64,000 nucleotides of DNA from an uncultured Gemmiger sp. (GTDB lineage Bacteria > Bacillota > Clostridia > Oscillospirales > Ruminococcaceae), in assembly GCA_944388135.1 (NCBI GenBank), contig CALXHP010000007.1, positions 1 through 64,000 on the forward strand, given 5' to 3'. The notes beneath the pieces are model-generated. The model was not told the DNA's origin and ran no database searches. It worked only from the letters and a program-made list of their open reading frames with translations. The position numbers were made by a program, and so were the translations under genes. Position 1 is the first letter of the stretch, and every line of letters starts with the position of its first letter. This document shows, in pieces, positions 1 to 7,519 of this stretch.

Positions 1-302
1 CCCAGGGCGTCCACGTAGCTGTCCTGATAGCTCCTGGCGGGGTCCTCGTTGCAGGTATGCAGGGTGTAGCCCTGTTCGGTGCAGGTGGGCGCTATCACCT
101 GGTCGGTGTAGGTGTATTCCGGCTCCGCCACATAGTCCGGGTCTTTGGCGCCGCACCGGGTGCAGGTGCCCTCCTGGTAATCATGTCCCAGGGCGTCCAC
201 ATAGCTGTCCTGATAGCTCCTGGCGGGGTCCTCGTTGCAGGTATGCAGGGTGTAGCCCTGTTCCGTGCAGGTGGGCGCTACCACCTGGTCGGTGTAGGTG
301 TA
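1..302. repeat. In-gene tandem repeat, 186-bp period
   Basis: Bases 1-116 and 187-302 match with only about three mismatches, and the offset is 186 bp (62 codons, in frame). The repeat encodes the Cys-rich C-terminal unit of the CAP-domain protein. More copies probably continue left of the window. Confidence 0.9.
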
Positions 303-1196
303 ATGGACCTCCTCCTGGTCTGCCACAAAAAGCTGTACGGCGTAGGTAGTGTTGCTGGCAGCATCGTAGTAGATGCCCGCAGCCATGCCGTCATAGACAT
401 CGCTGAGGATGTTGGCCCGGTGCCCCGTGGAGGCCATCCAGTTGTCCAGGAAGGTCCGGGCGGTGGCGTTCCCCTGGATGTAGGCGATATTCTCCCCCAT
501 CTGGCGATAGCTGCCGGTGATCACCGTGAAGCAGGAGGACCCGTCCGGCCGGGTATGGTCGAACCGGGTGGCCAGCTCCCGGGCCCGCAGAGCCGCCGCG
601 TCGGCCAGAGCCGTCTCGGTACGCAGGGCGGGCAGCCCGTTTTCGCTGCGGGCCTCATTGGTGAGGGTGATCACCTCTTCCGCCGTGACCTGGGTCTGGG
701 GGGTGGGCTCCTCCTGGCCGGAGGGTGCCTGGCTGCCCCCCTGGCCGGCGGGGTTGGACTGGGTCTGCCCGGCCACCTGGGCGGAACCGCTCTCCTGCCG
801 GGTCTCATCGGCGGTTTCGGTCCGGTTGCTCTGTGCCGGGGCGGGGGTCGCCGCCGCGGCCACGGTGTCGGCCTCCGGCTGGGCGGCAGTCACCGGGGCA
901 TCGGGCTGCAAGGTCGGTTGGTTTTCAGTTGTTTTCCCGGTCAGAGAGGTTTCCGTCCCGTCTGCCGGGTCTTGTTCCGGTTCTTCCGTGGGGGTATCCT
1001 GCGTCGGCCGGGAAGTTTCCGGAGCGGTTTGGGCGGGGGTCTTTGCCGCCGGGATTTCCTCTTCGTCGGCGGTCCGGGCTACCACGGCGGTGTCCGCCGG
1101 TACGGTCCACCAGCCTGCCAGGCCGGTGACGGCGCCTGCCGCCCCCAGCACCAGGGCCAGCGCGGCAACGGATGTCAAAACGATTTTCTTTTTCAT
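1..1196 (-). CDS. Secreted CAP-domain protein with C-terminal Cys repeats (3' end outside window)
   Basis: Reading from ATG at 1196, a Lys-rich start and hydrophobic stretch form a signal peptide or anchor (about residues 3-30). A roughly 150-residue Thr/Pro/Glu/Gln-rich linker follows. Next comes a CAP (SCP/PR1-like) domain: VITLTNEARSENGLPAL, then FDHTRPDGSSCFTV, then GENIAY, then STGHRANIL. These are the usual His, Glu and His positions of bacterial YkwD-type CAP domains. After the domain come 62-residue repeats with Cys pairs (PTCTEQGYTLHTC, GTCTRCGAKD), of the kind common in Firmicute surface proteins. The frame stays open to the left edge, so the C-terminus is missing. The SD is GAGGTGAAA, about 3-10 nt before ATG. 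The role is probably extracellular or wall-associated; no substrate can be inferred. Confidence 0.85.
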   Translation of the reverse strand, partial: MKKKIVLTSVAALALVLGAAGAVTGLAGWWTVPADTAVVARTADEEEIPAAKTPAQTAPETSRPTQDTPTEEPEQDPADGTETSLTGKTTENQPTLQPDAPVTAAQPEADTVAAAATPAPAQSNRTETADETRQESGSAQVAGQTQSNPAGQGGSQAPSGQEEPTPQTQVTAEEVITLTNEARSENGLPALRTETALADAAALRARELATRFDHTRPDGSSCFTVITGSYRQMGENIAYIQGNATARTFLDNWMASTGHRANILSDVYDGMAAGIYYDAASNTTYAVQLFVADQEEVHYTYTDQVVAPTCTEQGYTLHTCNEDPARSYQDSYVDALGHDYQEGTCTRCGAKDPDYVAEPEYTYTDQVIAPTCTEQGYTLHTCNEDPARSYQDSYVDAL

Positions 1197-1367
1197 ACTT
1201 TTCACCTCAGGTATTGTGGATAAACGGCTTGTCGGCGCGGGTACTGCCCGTTTTTTCGTCCCTCCTGTACGGTTTGCGGCACCCGCCGGTTTTTGCCTTA
1301 CGCTCTATAGACACCGCAGCTTCCCCTGAGGTTTTATGGTTTTGCAATTTTTTTGAAAAAAATAAAA

Positions 1368-1394
1368 AAGTTCCCGGCCGGTGGCCGGGAACTT
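1368..1394 (-). terminator. Intrinsic terminator of the membrane sigma-factor gene
   Basis: A 12-bp perfect stem (AAGTTCCCGGCC pairing with GGCCGGGAACTT) is followed on the minus strand by a long T-rich tract (plus-strand A-run 1355-1367). It lies 15 bp past the stop at 1409. Confidence 0.9.
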
Positions 1395-1408
1395 TTGGAT
1401 CGGGTGGT

Positions 1409-3265
1409 TCAGTTCTTGGATCCGGTGCTGTTCCGGATCCGCTGGAGGGCTTCGTCGCTGAGTTCCAGAATGCCCCAGGGACCGCCTGCCTCCTGCTGGG
1501 CCCACAGGCGTCCGTTGGACACCGGGCGCAGCTGATAGAAGGCCCCGGCCGGGATGATCTCCTCACCGGTGCGGGTGATCAGGCTGACCCCCTCCCCCGC
1601 CTTCTGGACCACGATACAGTTTTCCGTGAGGTTGAAGGCACGGTCCAGGTGAAAAGTTCCTGTGGTATTGTCGGGGTTTTCTTTATCCAGAAAGACAAGG
1701 ATGCCGGGATGGCCTCCCTTGCTGCGCACCAGCTGGATGCCGGAGATATCCAACACCGAGGAATCCACATGCCAGATAGGCTGGTAAATGGGGTCCAGGA
1801 CCACGTTGCCCTCCAGATCCATATACCCCCAGTAGGACCCCTGGAGAAAAGCCGGCAGGCTCTGGTTGACACAGCCAAAGTCCTCCTCCGGTTCATCCCG
1901 ATAGTAGTCACCGTCCGTATCCGTCGGGGACTCGCCCACCAACAGGTAGGCTCCCGGGTCCCGGGCCGTCCGGGAGATGATGCTGCTCCGCCGCATGGTA
2001 TTCTCACTCTCCTGCTGGGCAGTGGGTTTTACATAGGGGGTAAGGGTGCCGTCGGGAATGGATACCGTATACTGGGCACCGGATGCGTCCTGCAGGACCA
2101 CCGTCTGGTTTTCCTGCACCGACACCCGCTGGAAGGTGGTGGGGGTGATGATCTGTCCCTCATCGGTGATGACACCGACGCCGGTGTCCGTCTTGATATA
2201 AAATGCCCCACGGTAGGCATCCTCATAGTGAGTAAAATCCCGGACTCCATCCGACCGGACGGTCCAGGTGGTCTGGAGCATCAGATTGATGTCCTGGGCT
2301 TCCACCGAAGGCTCCATGTACCAGGAATAAAGCTCCCCCGAAGATTGGGTCTCCGCTTCGGAGACGACGGCGGACTGGGGCGCTGCCTGACTGCCCCCCG
2401 ACGTCAGGGAGGCCGCCCCCAGGGCGGCGCCTCCCACCAGGGTTACGGCGGCGACCCCGGCGGCGATCTTGACCCCCAGTCCTTTGGCCGCCGTACCGGC
2501 GGCGGTGGCAGCGGTGGTATGGGCGGTGGTACCGGCCGCCGCGGCGGAGCCGGTATGGGCTGCCGTGCCGGCAGCCGCCGAAGCCAGCGGCACCGCCATG
2601 GCGGGATTGAACTTCTGGTTTTGCAGGAACAGCCAGAGCAGGAAGGGCAGCGGCGCCAGACCGTAGAGCTTGGTGCCCCGTTTTTCCAGATCCAGGACCC
2701 GGGCTTCGATCTTTTTGCGGGCGTAGTTCAGGCGGCTTTTCACGGTATTCTGGGAGACCCCCAGCATCTGGGCGATCTCCGCCACCGACATTTCCTGGAA
2801 ATAGTACATGCTCACCACCAGGCGCTGCTCGTCCGAGAGTGCGTCGATGATCTGCCACAGCAGTTCCTTCTTGGTTTTGGCGTCCAGCACCTCTTCCGGC
2901 TGGCTTGTCAGGTCGCTGTCCCGGAAGTCGGGCGGTTCCTCCTCCCCCTTCTCATTGACGGTGGTGATGTCGGTGAAGAGAAGGGGTTTCTTTTTCCGCA
3001 GCCAGTTTTTTGCCCCGTTCACCGCAATACGCTTCATCCAGGGCAGGAAAGAGTCCGGGTTTGTCAGCAAATCCATGTGGGAGAAGGCCCGCAGAAAACT
3101 GTCCTGGACGATGTCCAGCGCCGCCTCCTCGTCCTTCACGATGGTCTTGGCGGCATAGTAGACCGTGTTGTAGCACTGCCGGTACAGTTCCGACTGGGCG
3201 TAGGTATCCCCCGCTTTGGCCGCCAGGACCAGCTCAGCAGAAAGTTTCGTCTTGGTCTGTATCAT
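1409..3265 (-). CDS. ECF-type sigma factor fused to a membrane segment and extracytoplasmic domain
   Basis: The protein is about 618 residues, far longer than the 160-200 of an ordinary ECF sigma factor. Region 2 lies near residues 15-90 (AALDIVQDSFLRAF, FLPWMKRIAVNGAKNWLR). Region 4 lies near 140-195 (VSMYYFQEMSVAEIAQMLGV, then SQNTVKSRLNYARKKIEARV). An Ala/Gly/Thr-rich stretch and one transmembrane helix (near 245-270: KIAAGVAAVTLVGGAALGAA) follow. The remaining 350 residues contain WG-repeat-like pieces (YWGYMDLEGNVVLDPIYQPIW split by small insertions). I chose the Met at 3265 because AGAGGA sits 8 nt before it; the Met six bases upstream would be too close to that SD. The sigma domain inside and sensor domain outside would form a one-protein signalling device. 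No anti-sigma gene is adjacent. This topology is inference. Confidence 0.85.
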   Translation of the reverse strand: MIQTKTKLSAELVLAAKAGDTYAQSELYRQCYNTVYYAAKTIVKDEEAALDIVQDSFLRAFSHMDLLTNPDSFLPWMKRIAVNGAKNWLRKKKPLLFTDITTVNEKGEEEPPDFRDSDLTSQPEEVLDAKTKKELLWQIIDALSDEQRLVVSMYYFQEMSVAEIAQMLGVSQNTVKSRLNYARKKIEARVLDLEKRGTKLYGLAPLPFLLWLFLQNQKFNPAMAVPLASAAAGTAAHTGSAAAAGTTAHTTAATAAGTAAKGLGVKIAAGVAAVTLVGGAALGAASLTSGGSQAAPQSAVVSEAETQSSGELYSWYMEPSVEAQDINLMLQTTWTVRSDGVRDFTHYEDAYRGAFYIKTDTGVGVITDEGQIITPTTFQRVSVQENQTVVLQDASGAQYTVSIPDGTLTPYVKPTAQQESENTMRRSSIISRTARDPGAYLLVGESPTDTDGDYYRDEPEEDFGCVNQSLPAFLQGSYWGYMDLEGNVVLDPIYQPIWHVDSSVLDISGIQLVRSKGGHPGILVFLDKENPDNTTGTFHLDRAFNLTENCIVVQKAGEGVSLITRTGEEIIPAGAFYQLRPVSNGRLWAQQEAGGPWGILELSDEALQRIRNSTGSKN

Positions 3266-3383
3266 CTGCATCTTCCTCTGTAAAGGTTTCGTCGGGGAAC
3301 AATCGCGCCTGGATTTTTTCCGCCTGTTCCCGGGGCAGCGGAAAGGCTTTCCAGTTGAAATCGTAGAGCTCTTTCAGCGTCAT
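3234..3383 (-). CDS. 49-residue acidic leader protein overlapping the sigma-factor start
   Basis: The frame runs ATG 3383 to TGA 3234 and overlaps the first 32 bases of the sigma-factor gene, which suggests translational coupling. The product begins MTLKELYDFNWKAFPLPREQ and ends in a very acidic tail (TEEDADDTDQDETFC). Two tandem AGGAGGTGAAC ribosome sites precede it. The nearer one is about 13 nt from this ATG, a little long. A decoy ATG at 3388 gives only Met-Pro-stop. I recognise no family. It could be a regulator of the sigma factor or simply a coupling cistron. Confidence 0.5.
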   Translation of the reverse strand: MTLKELYDFNWKAFPLPREQAEKIQARLFPDETFTEEDADDTDQDETFC

Positions 3384-3391
3384 GGCATGGC

Positions 3392-3431
3392 GTTCACCTC
3401 CTCCCCTCTGTGTTCACCTCCTCCCCTCTGT
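3392..3431 (-). repeat. Two tandem 20-bp copies of a Shine-Dalgarno block
   Basis: Bases 3392-3411 and 3412-3431 are identical. Read on the minus strand, each carries GGGGAGGAGGTGAAC. Upstream in the same leader (3443-3452) lies CCCTCCTCCC on the minus strand, perfectly complementary to either copy. Confidence 0.85.
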
Positions 3432-3474
3432 CTTACAGACACGGGAGGAGGGCGTCTGGTTTTATTTTCTTTTT

Positions 3475-3483
3475 ATTATACCA
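3475..3483 (-). promoter_or_regulatory. Extended -10 promoter for the leader protein/sigma operon
   Basis: The minus strand reads TGGTATAAT, an extended -10 with no clear -35. It lies about 90 nt upstream of the 49-codon gene. Confidence 0.55.
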
Positions 3484-3499
3484 TAAAATACCATAAAAA

Positions 3500-3533
3500 G
3501 GGGCCGCCGCACCCTTTGGGATGCAGCGGCCCC
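3500..3533 (-). terminator. Intrinsic terminator of the flavin/sulfur fusion enzyme
   Basis: The stem is GGGGCCGC pairing with GCGGCCCC, with a T-run on the minus strand (plus A-run 3494-3498). It lies 30 bp past the stop at 3564. Confidence 0.85.
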
Positions 3534-3563
3534 GAAACAACGGCCAAACGGGCGGCAGGCTTT

Positions 3564-6134
3564 TCAGCAGGTGGCGCCGCCGGTGACCTTCTTCTGCAGG
3601 ACGGCCTCCTTGTCCACGGGGGCGGTCAGCAGTTTGTTCTGGACATAGTCAAAGCCCAGCCGGTCGATGGTATCGGCAAAGCGTTCGCCGGTGATGCCCT
3701 CGTCCCGGAAGAAGAGGATGGCCCGCTCCACGATATCCAGCACTTCCTCCTCGGAGGTGAAGATCTTGTCCATGGGGTGGCCGTGGGCGATCCGCTTGCC
3801 CCAGCGGCCGCCCAGGTAGATCTTGTAGCCGTCCACAAATTCCTCGGTGACGCCGAAGGGGCACTTGCCCTTGCAGCGGCCGCAGTGGTTGCAGGCATCG
3901 GGGTCGATATGGATCATTCCGTTTTCCAGCTTGGCCACATGGATGGGGCAGTTGGCCTCCACCTGGCAGACCTTGCAGCCACGGCACTTGGCGGGGTCGA
4001 TCATGGGCACCCGCTGGCCCACGATGCCCAGGTCGTTCAGGTCGGGCTTGACGCAGTTGTTGGGGCAGCCACCCACGGCGATCTTGAACTTGTGGGGCAG
4101 GGTGACGTTGTGGTAGCCCAGGTAGAACCGCTCGTGGAGTTTTTCGCTGAGGCCGAAGGAATCCAGCAGGCCGTACTGGCAGGTAGTGCCCTTGCAGGAG
4201 ACCACCGGCCGTACCAGCGAACCGGTGCCGCCGGTCTGCAAACCGGCGTCGGCCAGGAAGGCCCGCAGTTCATCCAGCTTGTCGTAGGGCACGCACTGGA
4301 TCTCCAGGGTCAGACGGGTGGTCATGGTCACTTCGCCGGAGCCGTAGCGCTCGGCAGCCTCGGCGATGACCCGCTGTTCCTCGGCGGTGATCTTGCCGTT
4401 GCGGGTGATGACCCGGATGTTGAACCGGTCGGGGTAGCGCTTGTCCTGCAGGCAGCCCAGGGCCTTGACCCGCTTGATCTCCTCCGGCGGGATGGCGCCC
4501 TGGAACTTCACCTTCACCTGGTTGAAGGTCATGCCGCCTTCCAGCACACGGGTGTTGGTGTAGCCGAAGGCCTTCAGCCGGTTCTGCAGGAAGTAGCCCC
4601 GCTTGCCTTTGGCGCAGACCAGCAGCAGCTTGGCGTCCTTGGCCAGCCCGTCGATGGGGCCGGTGACGGTGGAGAGGTTCACCCACTTGGCGCCGGGGAT
4701 CTTGGCCTCGGGCTGGACGTCGATGACCTGGTAGCCGTCGGCGGCACCGGCGGCGTATTCCGCCGGGGTGAAGGTCTCAAAGGCGCCGGAGAGTTTGTTT
4801 TCCAGAATGTAGCAGGCCTGGACAAAGGGATGGATGGCCGTGGAGAAGGGCGGCGCATAGGCAAAGTCCAGGGTGTCGAAGGTTTCCAGGGTGGCGCCCA
4901 TGGCCATACCGGTGACGGCGATGTCCACCATCTTGTCCACCGCACCGGCCCCCAGCACCTGGATGCCCAGCAGCTTGTGGGTGGTGCGGTCGGCGATGAG
5001 CTTGGTCACGAAGCTGTCGGCGCCGGGATAGTAGTGGGCCTTGTCGTCGGTGACGCAGACGACGCTCACCGGGTCAAATCCGGCGTCTTTTGCTTGGGCT
5101 TCGGTGAGGCCGGTGCGGCCGGCGTTGAGGGTATCCAGCAGCTTGACCACGCCGGTGCCCAGGCAGCCGCCGTAGAGGGCTTCCTCCCCCGACAGGTTGC
5201 GGGCCAGGCAGCGGCCGGTAATGTTGGCGGTGGAGCCCATGGCCGACCACTGGGGTTTGCCGGTGAGGGCGTTGTGCACCATGGCGCAGTCGCCCACGGC
5301 GTAGACATCGGGCAGGTTGGTGGCCTGTTTGTTGTCCACCAGGATGGTGCCCTTGAACATTTCCAGCCCGCTGCCCTGCAGGAAGGCGGTGGCGGGACGG
5401 ATGCCGATGGCCAGCACCACCAGGTCCGCCGGGATGGTACCGCCGTCGGTCTCGATGCCCTGGGCCTTGTCGGTGCCGGTGATGCCCTTCAGGGCGGTGC
5501 CGGTGAGCACCCGGACCCCCTTGGCCTGGAGCTGCCGCTTGACGTAACCGGCCATTTCGGGGTCAAAGATGTTGGGCATGAGCTGGGGGGCCATATCCAC
5601 CACGGTGACCGACAGCCCCTTGGCCATAAGGTTTTCGGCCACTTCCAGGCCGATGAAGCCGCCGCCTACCACCACGGCCCGGCGGCTGGCGTTCTTGTCC
5701 ACCCAGTCCCGCACGGCCATGGCATCGTCGGGGGTGCGCATCCGGAACACGCCCGGCAGAGCGGTACCCGGCACGTTGGGCACAAAGGGTTCCGCGCCCA
5801 CTGCCAGAATCACCTTGTCATAGTTTTCGGTCTGCTCCGCGCCGGTGGCGGTGTCCCGCAGGGTGACAGTCTTGGCCGCCGCATCCAGGGCCACCGCCGC
5901 CTGCCCGGTGTGGACCTCCACCCGGGTCAGCCCCGCGTACTTCTGGGGGGTGTTGACGATAAGGTCCTCCCGGGTGGGGATACTGCCCCCCACATAGTAG
6001 GGCAGGCCGCACCCCGCGTAGGAGATGTCCGCGCCTTTGCTGTAGAGCACCACCTGGGCGTCGGGCTGTTCCCGCTTGAGCTTGGCCGCCGCCTTGGTGC
6101 CGGCAGCTACGCCGCCGATGACGACAATTTTCAT
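3564..6134 (-). CDS. CoA-disulfide-reductase-like / rhodanese / sulfite-reductase-like / ferredoxin fusion
   Basis: The 856-residue protein has four modules. Residues 1-450 form a pyridine-nucleotide-disulfide oxidoreductase of the CoA-disulfide reductase/Npsr type. It has an FAD site (VVIGGVAAGTKAAAK), a single-Cys active site (SYAGCGLPYY, Cys42), an NAD(P) site (VVVGGGFIGLEVAE) and a DVYAVGDCA motif. Residues about 455-545 are a rhodanese domain with Cys507 (LLLVCAKGKRG). Residues about 565-710 resemble a nitrite/sulfite reductase half with siroheme/4Fe-4S cysteines (CKGTTC 647-652; GGCPNNC 688-694). Residues 715-760 are a two-cluster ferredoxin (Cys717/720/723/729 and 748/751/754/758). The start at 6134 has SD GGAGGAAC. 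A likely role is NAD(P)H-driven reduction of persulfide, polysulfide or sulfite. The first two modules are a known pairing; the extension is the unusual part. Confidence 0.88.
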   Translation of the reverse strand: MKIVVIGGVAAGTKAAAKLKREQPDAQVVLYSKGADISYAGCGLPYYVGGSIPTREDLIVNTPQKYAGLTRVEVHTGQAAVALDAAAKTVTLRDTATGAEQTENYDKVILAVGAEPFVPNVPGTALPGVFRMRTPDDAMAVRDWVDKNASRRAVVVGGGFIGLEVAENLMAKGLSVTVVDMAPQLMPNIFDPEMAGYVKRQLQAKGVRVLTGTALKGITGTDKAQGIETDGGTIPADLVVLAIGIRPATAFLQGSGLEMFKGTILVDNKQATNLPDVYAVGDCAMVHNALTGKPQWSAMGSTANITGRCLARNLSGEEALYGGCLGTGVVKLLDTLNAGRTGLTEAQAKDAGFDPVSVVCVTDDKAHYYPGADSFVTKLIADRTTHKLLGIQVLGAGAVDKMVDIAVTGMAMGATLETFDTLDFAYAPPFSTAIHPFVQACYILENKLSGAFETFTPAEYAAGAADGYQVIDVQPEAKIPGAKWVNLSTVTGPIDGLAKDAKLLLVCAKGKRGYFLQNRLKAFGYTNTRVLEGGMTFNQVKVKFQGAIPPEEIKRVKALGCLQDKRYPDRFNIRVITRNGKITAEEQRVIAEAAERYGSGEVTMTTRLTLEIQCVPYDKLDELRAFLADAGLQTGGTGSLVRPVVSCKGTTCQYGLLDSFGLSEKLHERFYLGYHNVTLPHKFKIAVGGCPNNCVKPDLNDLGIVGQRVPMIDPAKCRGCKVCQVEANCPIHVAKLENGMIHIDPDACNHCGRCKGKCPFGVTEEFVDGYKIYLGGRWGKRIAHGHPMDKIFTSEEEVLDIVERAILFFRDEGITGERFADTIDRLGFDYVQNKLLTAPVDKEAVLQKKVTGGATC

Positions 6135-6266
6135 ATAAAGTTCCTCCGTTTCCAACGTCCGGCGAAGGGTGTCCGCCGGGCTGTTTTTCTCTGCAGGGGC
6201 AGGGCCTTTTTCCCCGCCAGCAAAAAGGGAGTGAGCCCTGCCGGGTTCGGTTGTATCTCTTTTTTC

Positions 6267-6295
6267 ATTATACGAGCATCTTTTTTTCTTCACAA
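6267..6295 (-). promoter_or_regulatory. Promoter of the flavin/sulfur fusion gene
   Basis: On the minus strand, TTGTGA (6290-6295), a 17-bp spacer and TATAAT (6267-6272). It lies about 130 bp upstream of the start at 6134. Confidence 0.75.
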
Positions 6296-6345
6296 GATGG
6301 CGCCGCGGGGATTTTTCCATTTTTTTGGCGGACCGCAATCTTCCC

Positions 6346-6375
6346 TTGCCAGGGGGTTGCCGGGCGTGGTATGAT
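6346..6375 (+). promoter_or_regulatory. Promoter of the Gfo/Idh/MocA gene
   Basis: TTGCCA (6346-6351), an 18-bp spacer and TATGAT (6370-6375). It is arranged back-to-back with the divergent fusion-gene promoter. Confidence 0.6.
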
Positions 6376-6433
6376 GGGGTCTGGTCCCGGATATACCGTC
6401 CGCCGGACCACACCAACCAAGGAGGTACGACCC

Positions 6434-7432
6434 ATGAAACTGGGTATTTTGGGTGCGGGTTTTATTGCCCGCGTCATGTCCGACACCGTGCGGCAGATGG
6501 TGGCCGCCGGCTGCAAGGATGTGGAACTCTACGCCGTGGCCGCCCGGGACCAGGATCGGGCCCGGGCCTTTGCGGCGCAGGAGGGCATCCCCCACGCCTA
6601 CGGCAGCTATGAAGCCATGCTGGAGGACCCGGCGGTGGATTTTGTCTACATCGCCACCCCCCACTCCCACCATTACCGCCACATCAAACTCTGCATCGAC
6701 CACGGCAAGGCCGTGCTCTGTGAAAAGCCCTTTACGGTGAACGCCCGCCAGGCGGAGGACATCTTCCGGTATGCTCGGGCCAAGGGGGTGCTGGTCACCG
6801 AGGCCATCTGGACCCGGTACCAGCCCATGCGGGAGATCATCGGCAAGGTGCTGCACAGCGGCATCATCGGGGAGCCCAAGCTGATGACCGCCAACCTGGG
6901 CTATGCCATGCTGGACAAGCCCCGGATCATCGACCCGGCCCTGGCGGGCGGCGCCCTGCTGGACGTGGGCATCTATGCCCTGAATTTTGCCGAGATGTTC
7001 TTCGGCGACCCCGACGGGGTCCAGGGCCTTTGCACCAAGTACGAGACCGGGGTGGACCTGACCGACAGCATCACCCTGACCTGGGCGGACGGCCGGGCCG
7101 CCCACCTGACGGCCGCCGCCAACGCCCACACCGACCGCCACGGAGCCATCTATGGCGACAAGGGCTATCTGGTGGTGACCAACATCAACAACCCCCAGCG
7201 GGTGGAGGTCTTTGACCCCGAACACAATGTGATCCAGTCGGTGGACTGCCCGCCCCAGCTCACCGGCTACGAGTACGAGGTGGCCGAGATGGTCCGGAGC
7301 CTGGAGGAGGGGCTGCTGGAATGCCCCTCGATGCCCCACCGGGACACCCTGCGGATGATGCAGGTGATGGACGATCTGCGGGCCCAGATGGGCATCCGCT
7401 ACCCCTGCGAGGACGTGGACGAGGTCCTGTAA
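6434..7432 (+). CDS. Gfo/Idh/MocA-family NAD(P)-dependent oxidoreductase
   Basis: 332 residues, the usual family length. The N-terminal Rossmann fold opens with KLGILGAGFIARVM. The catalytic-region motif CEKPFTVNARQAE (with the EKP lysine) sits near residue 97, followed by the alpha/beta C-terminal domain (GGALLDVGIYALNFAEMFFG). Such enzymes oxidise or reduce hydroxyls of sugars, inositols or trans-dihydrodiols; the substrate cannot be read from the sequence. The start at 6434 follows GGAGG (6421-6425). It is a single-gene unit, divergent from the flavin/sulfur enzyme and convergent with a GH3 glycosidase, so a carbohydrate role is plausible. Confidence 0.9.
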   Translation: MKLGILGAGFIARVMSDTVRQMVAAGCKDVELYAVAARDQDRARAFAAQEGIPHAYGSYEAMLEDPAVDFVYIATPHSHHYRHIKLCIDHGKAVLCEKPFTVNARQAEDIFRYARAKGVLVTEAIWTRYQPMREIIGKVLHSGIIGEPKLMTANLGYAMLDKPRIIDPALAGGALLDVGIYALNFAEMFFGDPDGVQGLCTKYETGVDLTDSITLTWADGRAAHLTAAANAHTDRHGAIYGDKGYLVVTNINNPQRVEVFDPEHNVIQSVDCPPQLTGYEYEVAEMVRSLEEGLLECPSMPHRDTLRMMQVMDDLRAQMGIRYPCEDVDEVL

Positions 7433-7447
7433 TTTTTCCGATATCGG

Positions 7448-7482
7448 GCAAAGCCCGGACGCATTCAGCGTCCGGGCTTTGC
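7448..7482. terminator. Shared hairpin between convergent genes
   Basis: A 15-bp perfect inverted repeat (GCAAAGCCCGGACGC and its complement, 5-nt loop) lies between the oxidoreductase stop (7432) and the GH3 stop (7520). The T-tracts are weak. Confidence 0.7.
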
Positions 7483-7519
7483 TGTTGTGCCGGTTCAGTC
7501 TCTCCCCTTACCGGGCCGG

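Noticed and set aside
3380..3388. ATG at 3388 as start of the leader gene
   Set aside because: It gives only two codons before TGA. ATG 3383 in another frame gives 49 codons.
3216..6374. Very long open frame on the plus strand opposite the flavin/sulfur fusion gene
   Set aside because: High G+C leaves few stop codons. The frame has Gly/His/Val-rich nonsense composition and no SD, and is fully covered by a clearly functional minus-strand gene. The same applies at 7487-10924, 10942-13299, 42327-46046 and 57039-58826.
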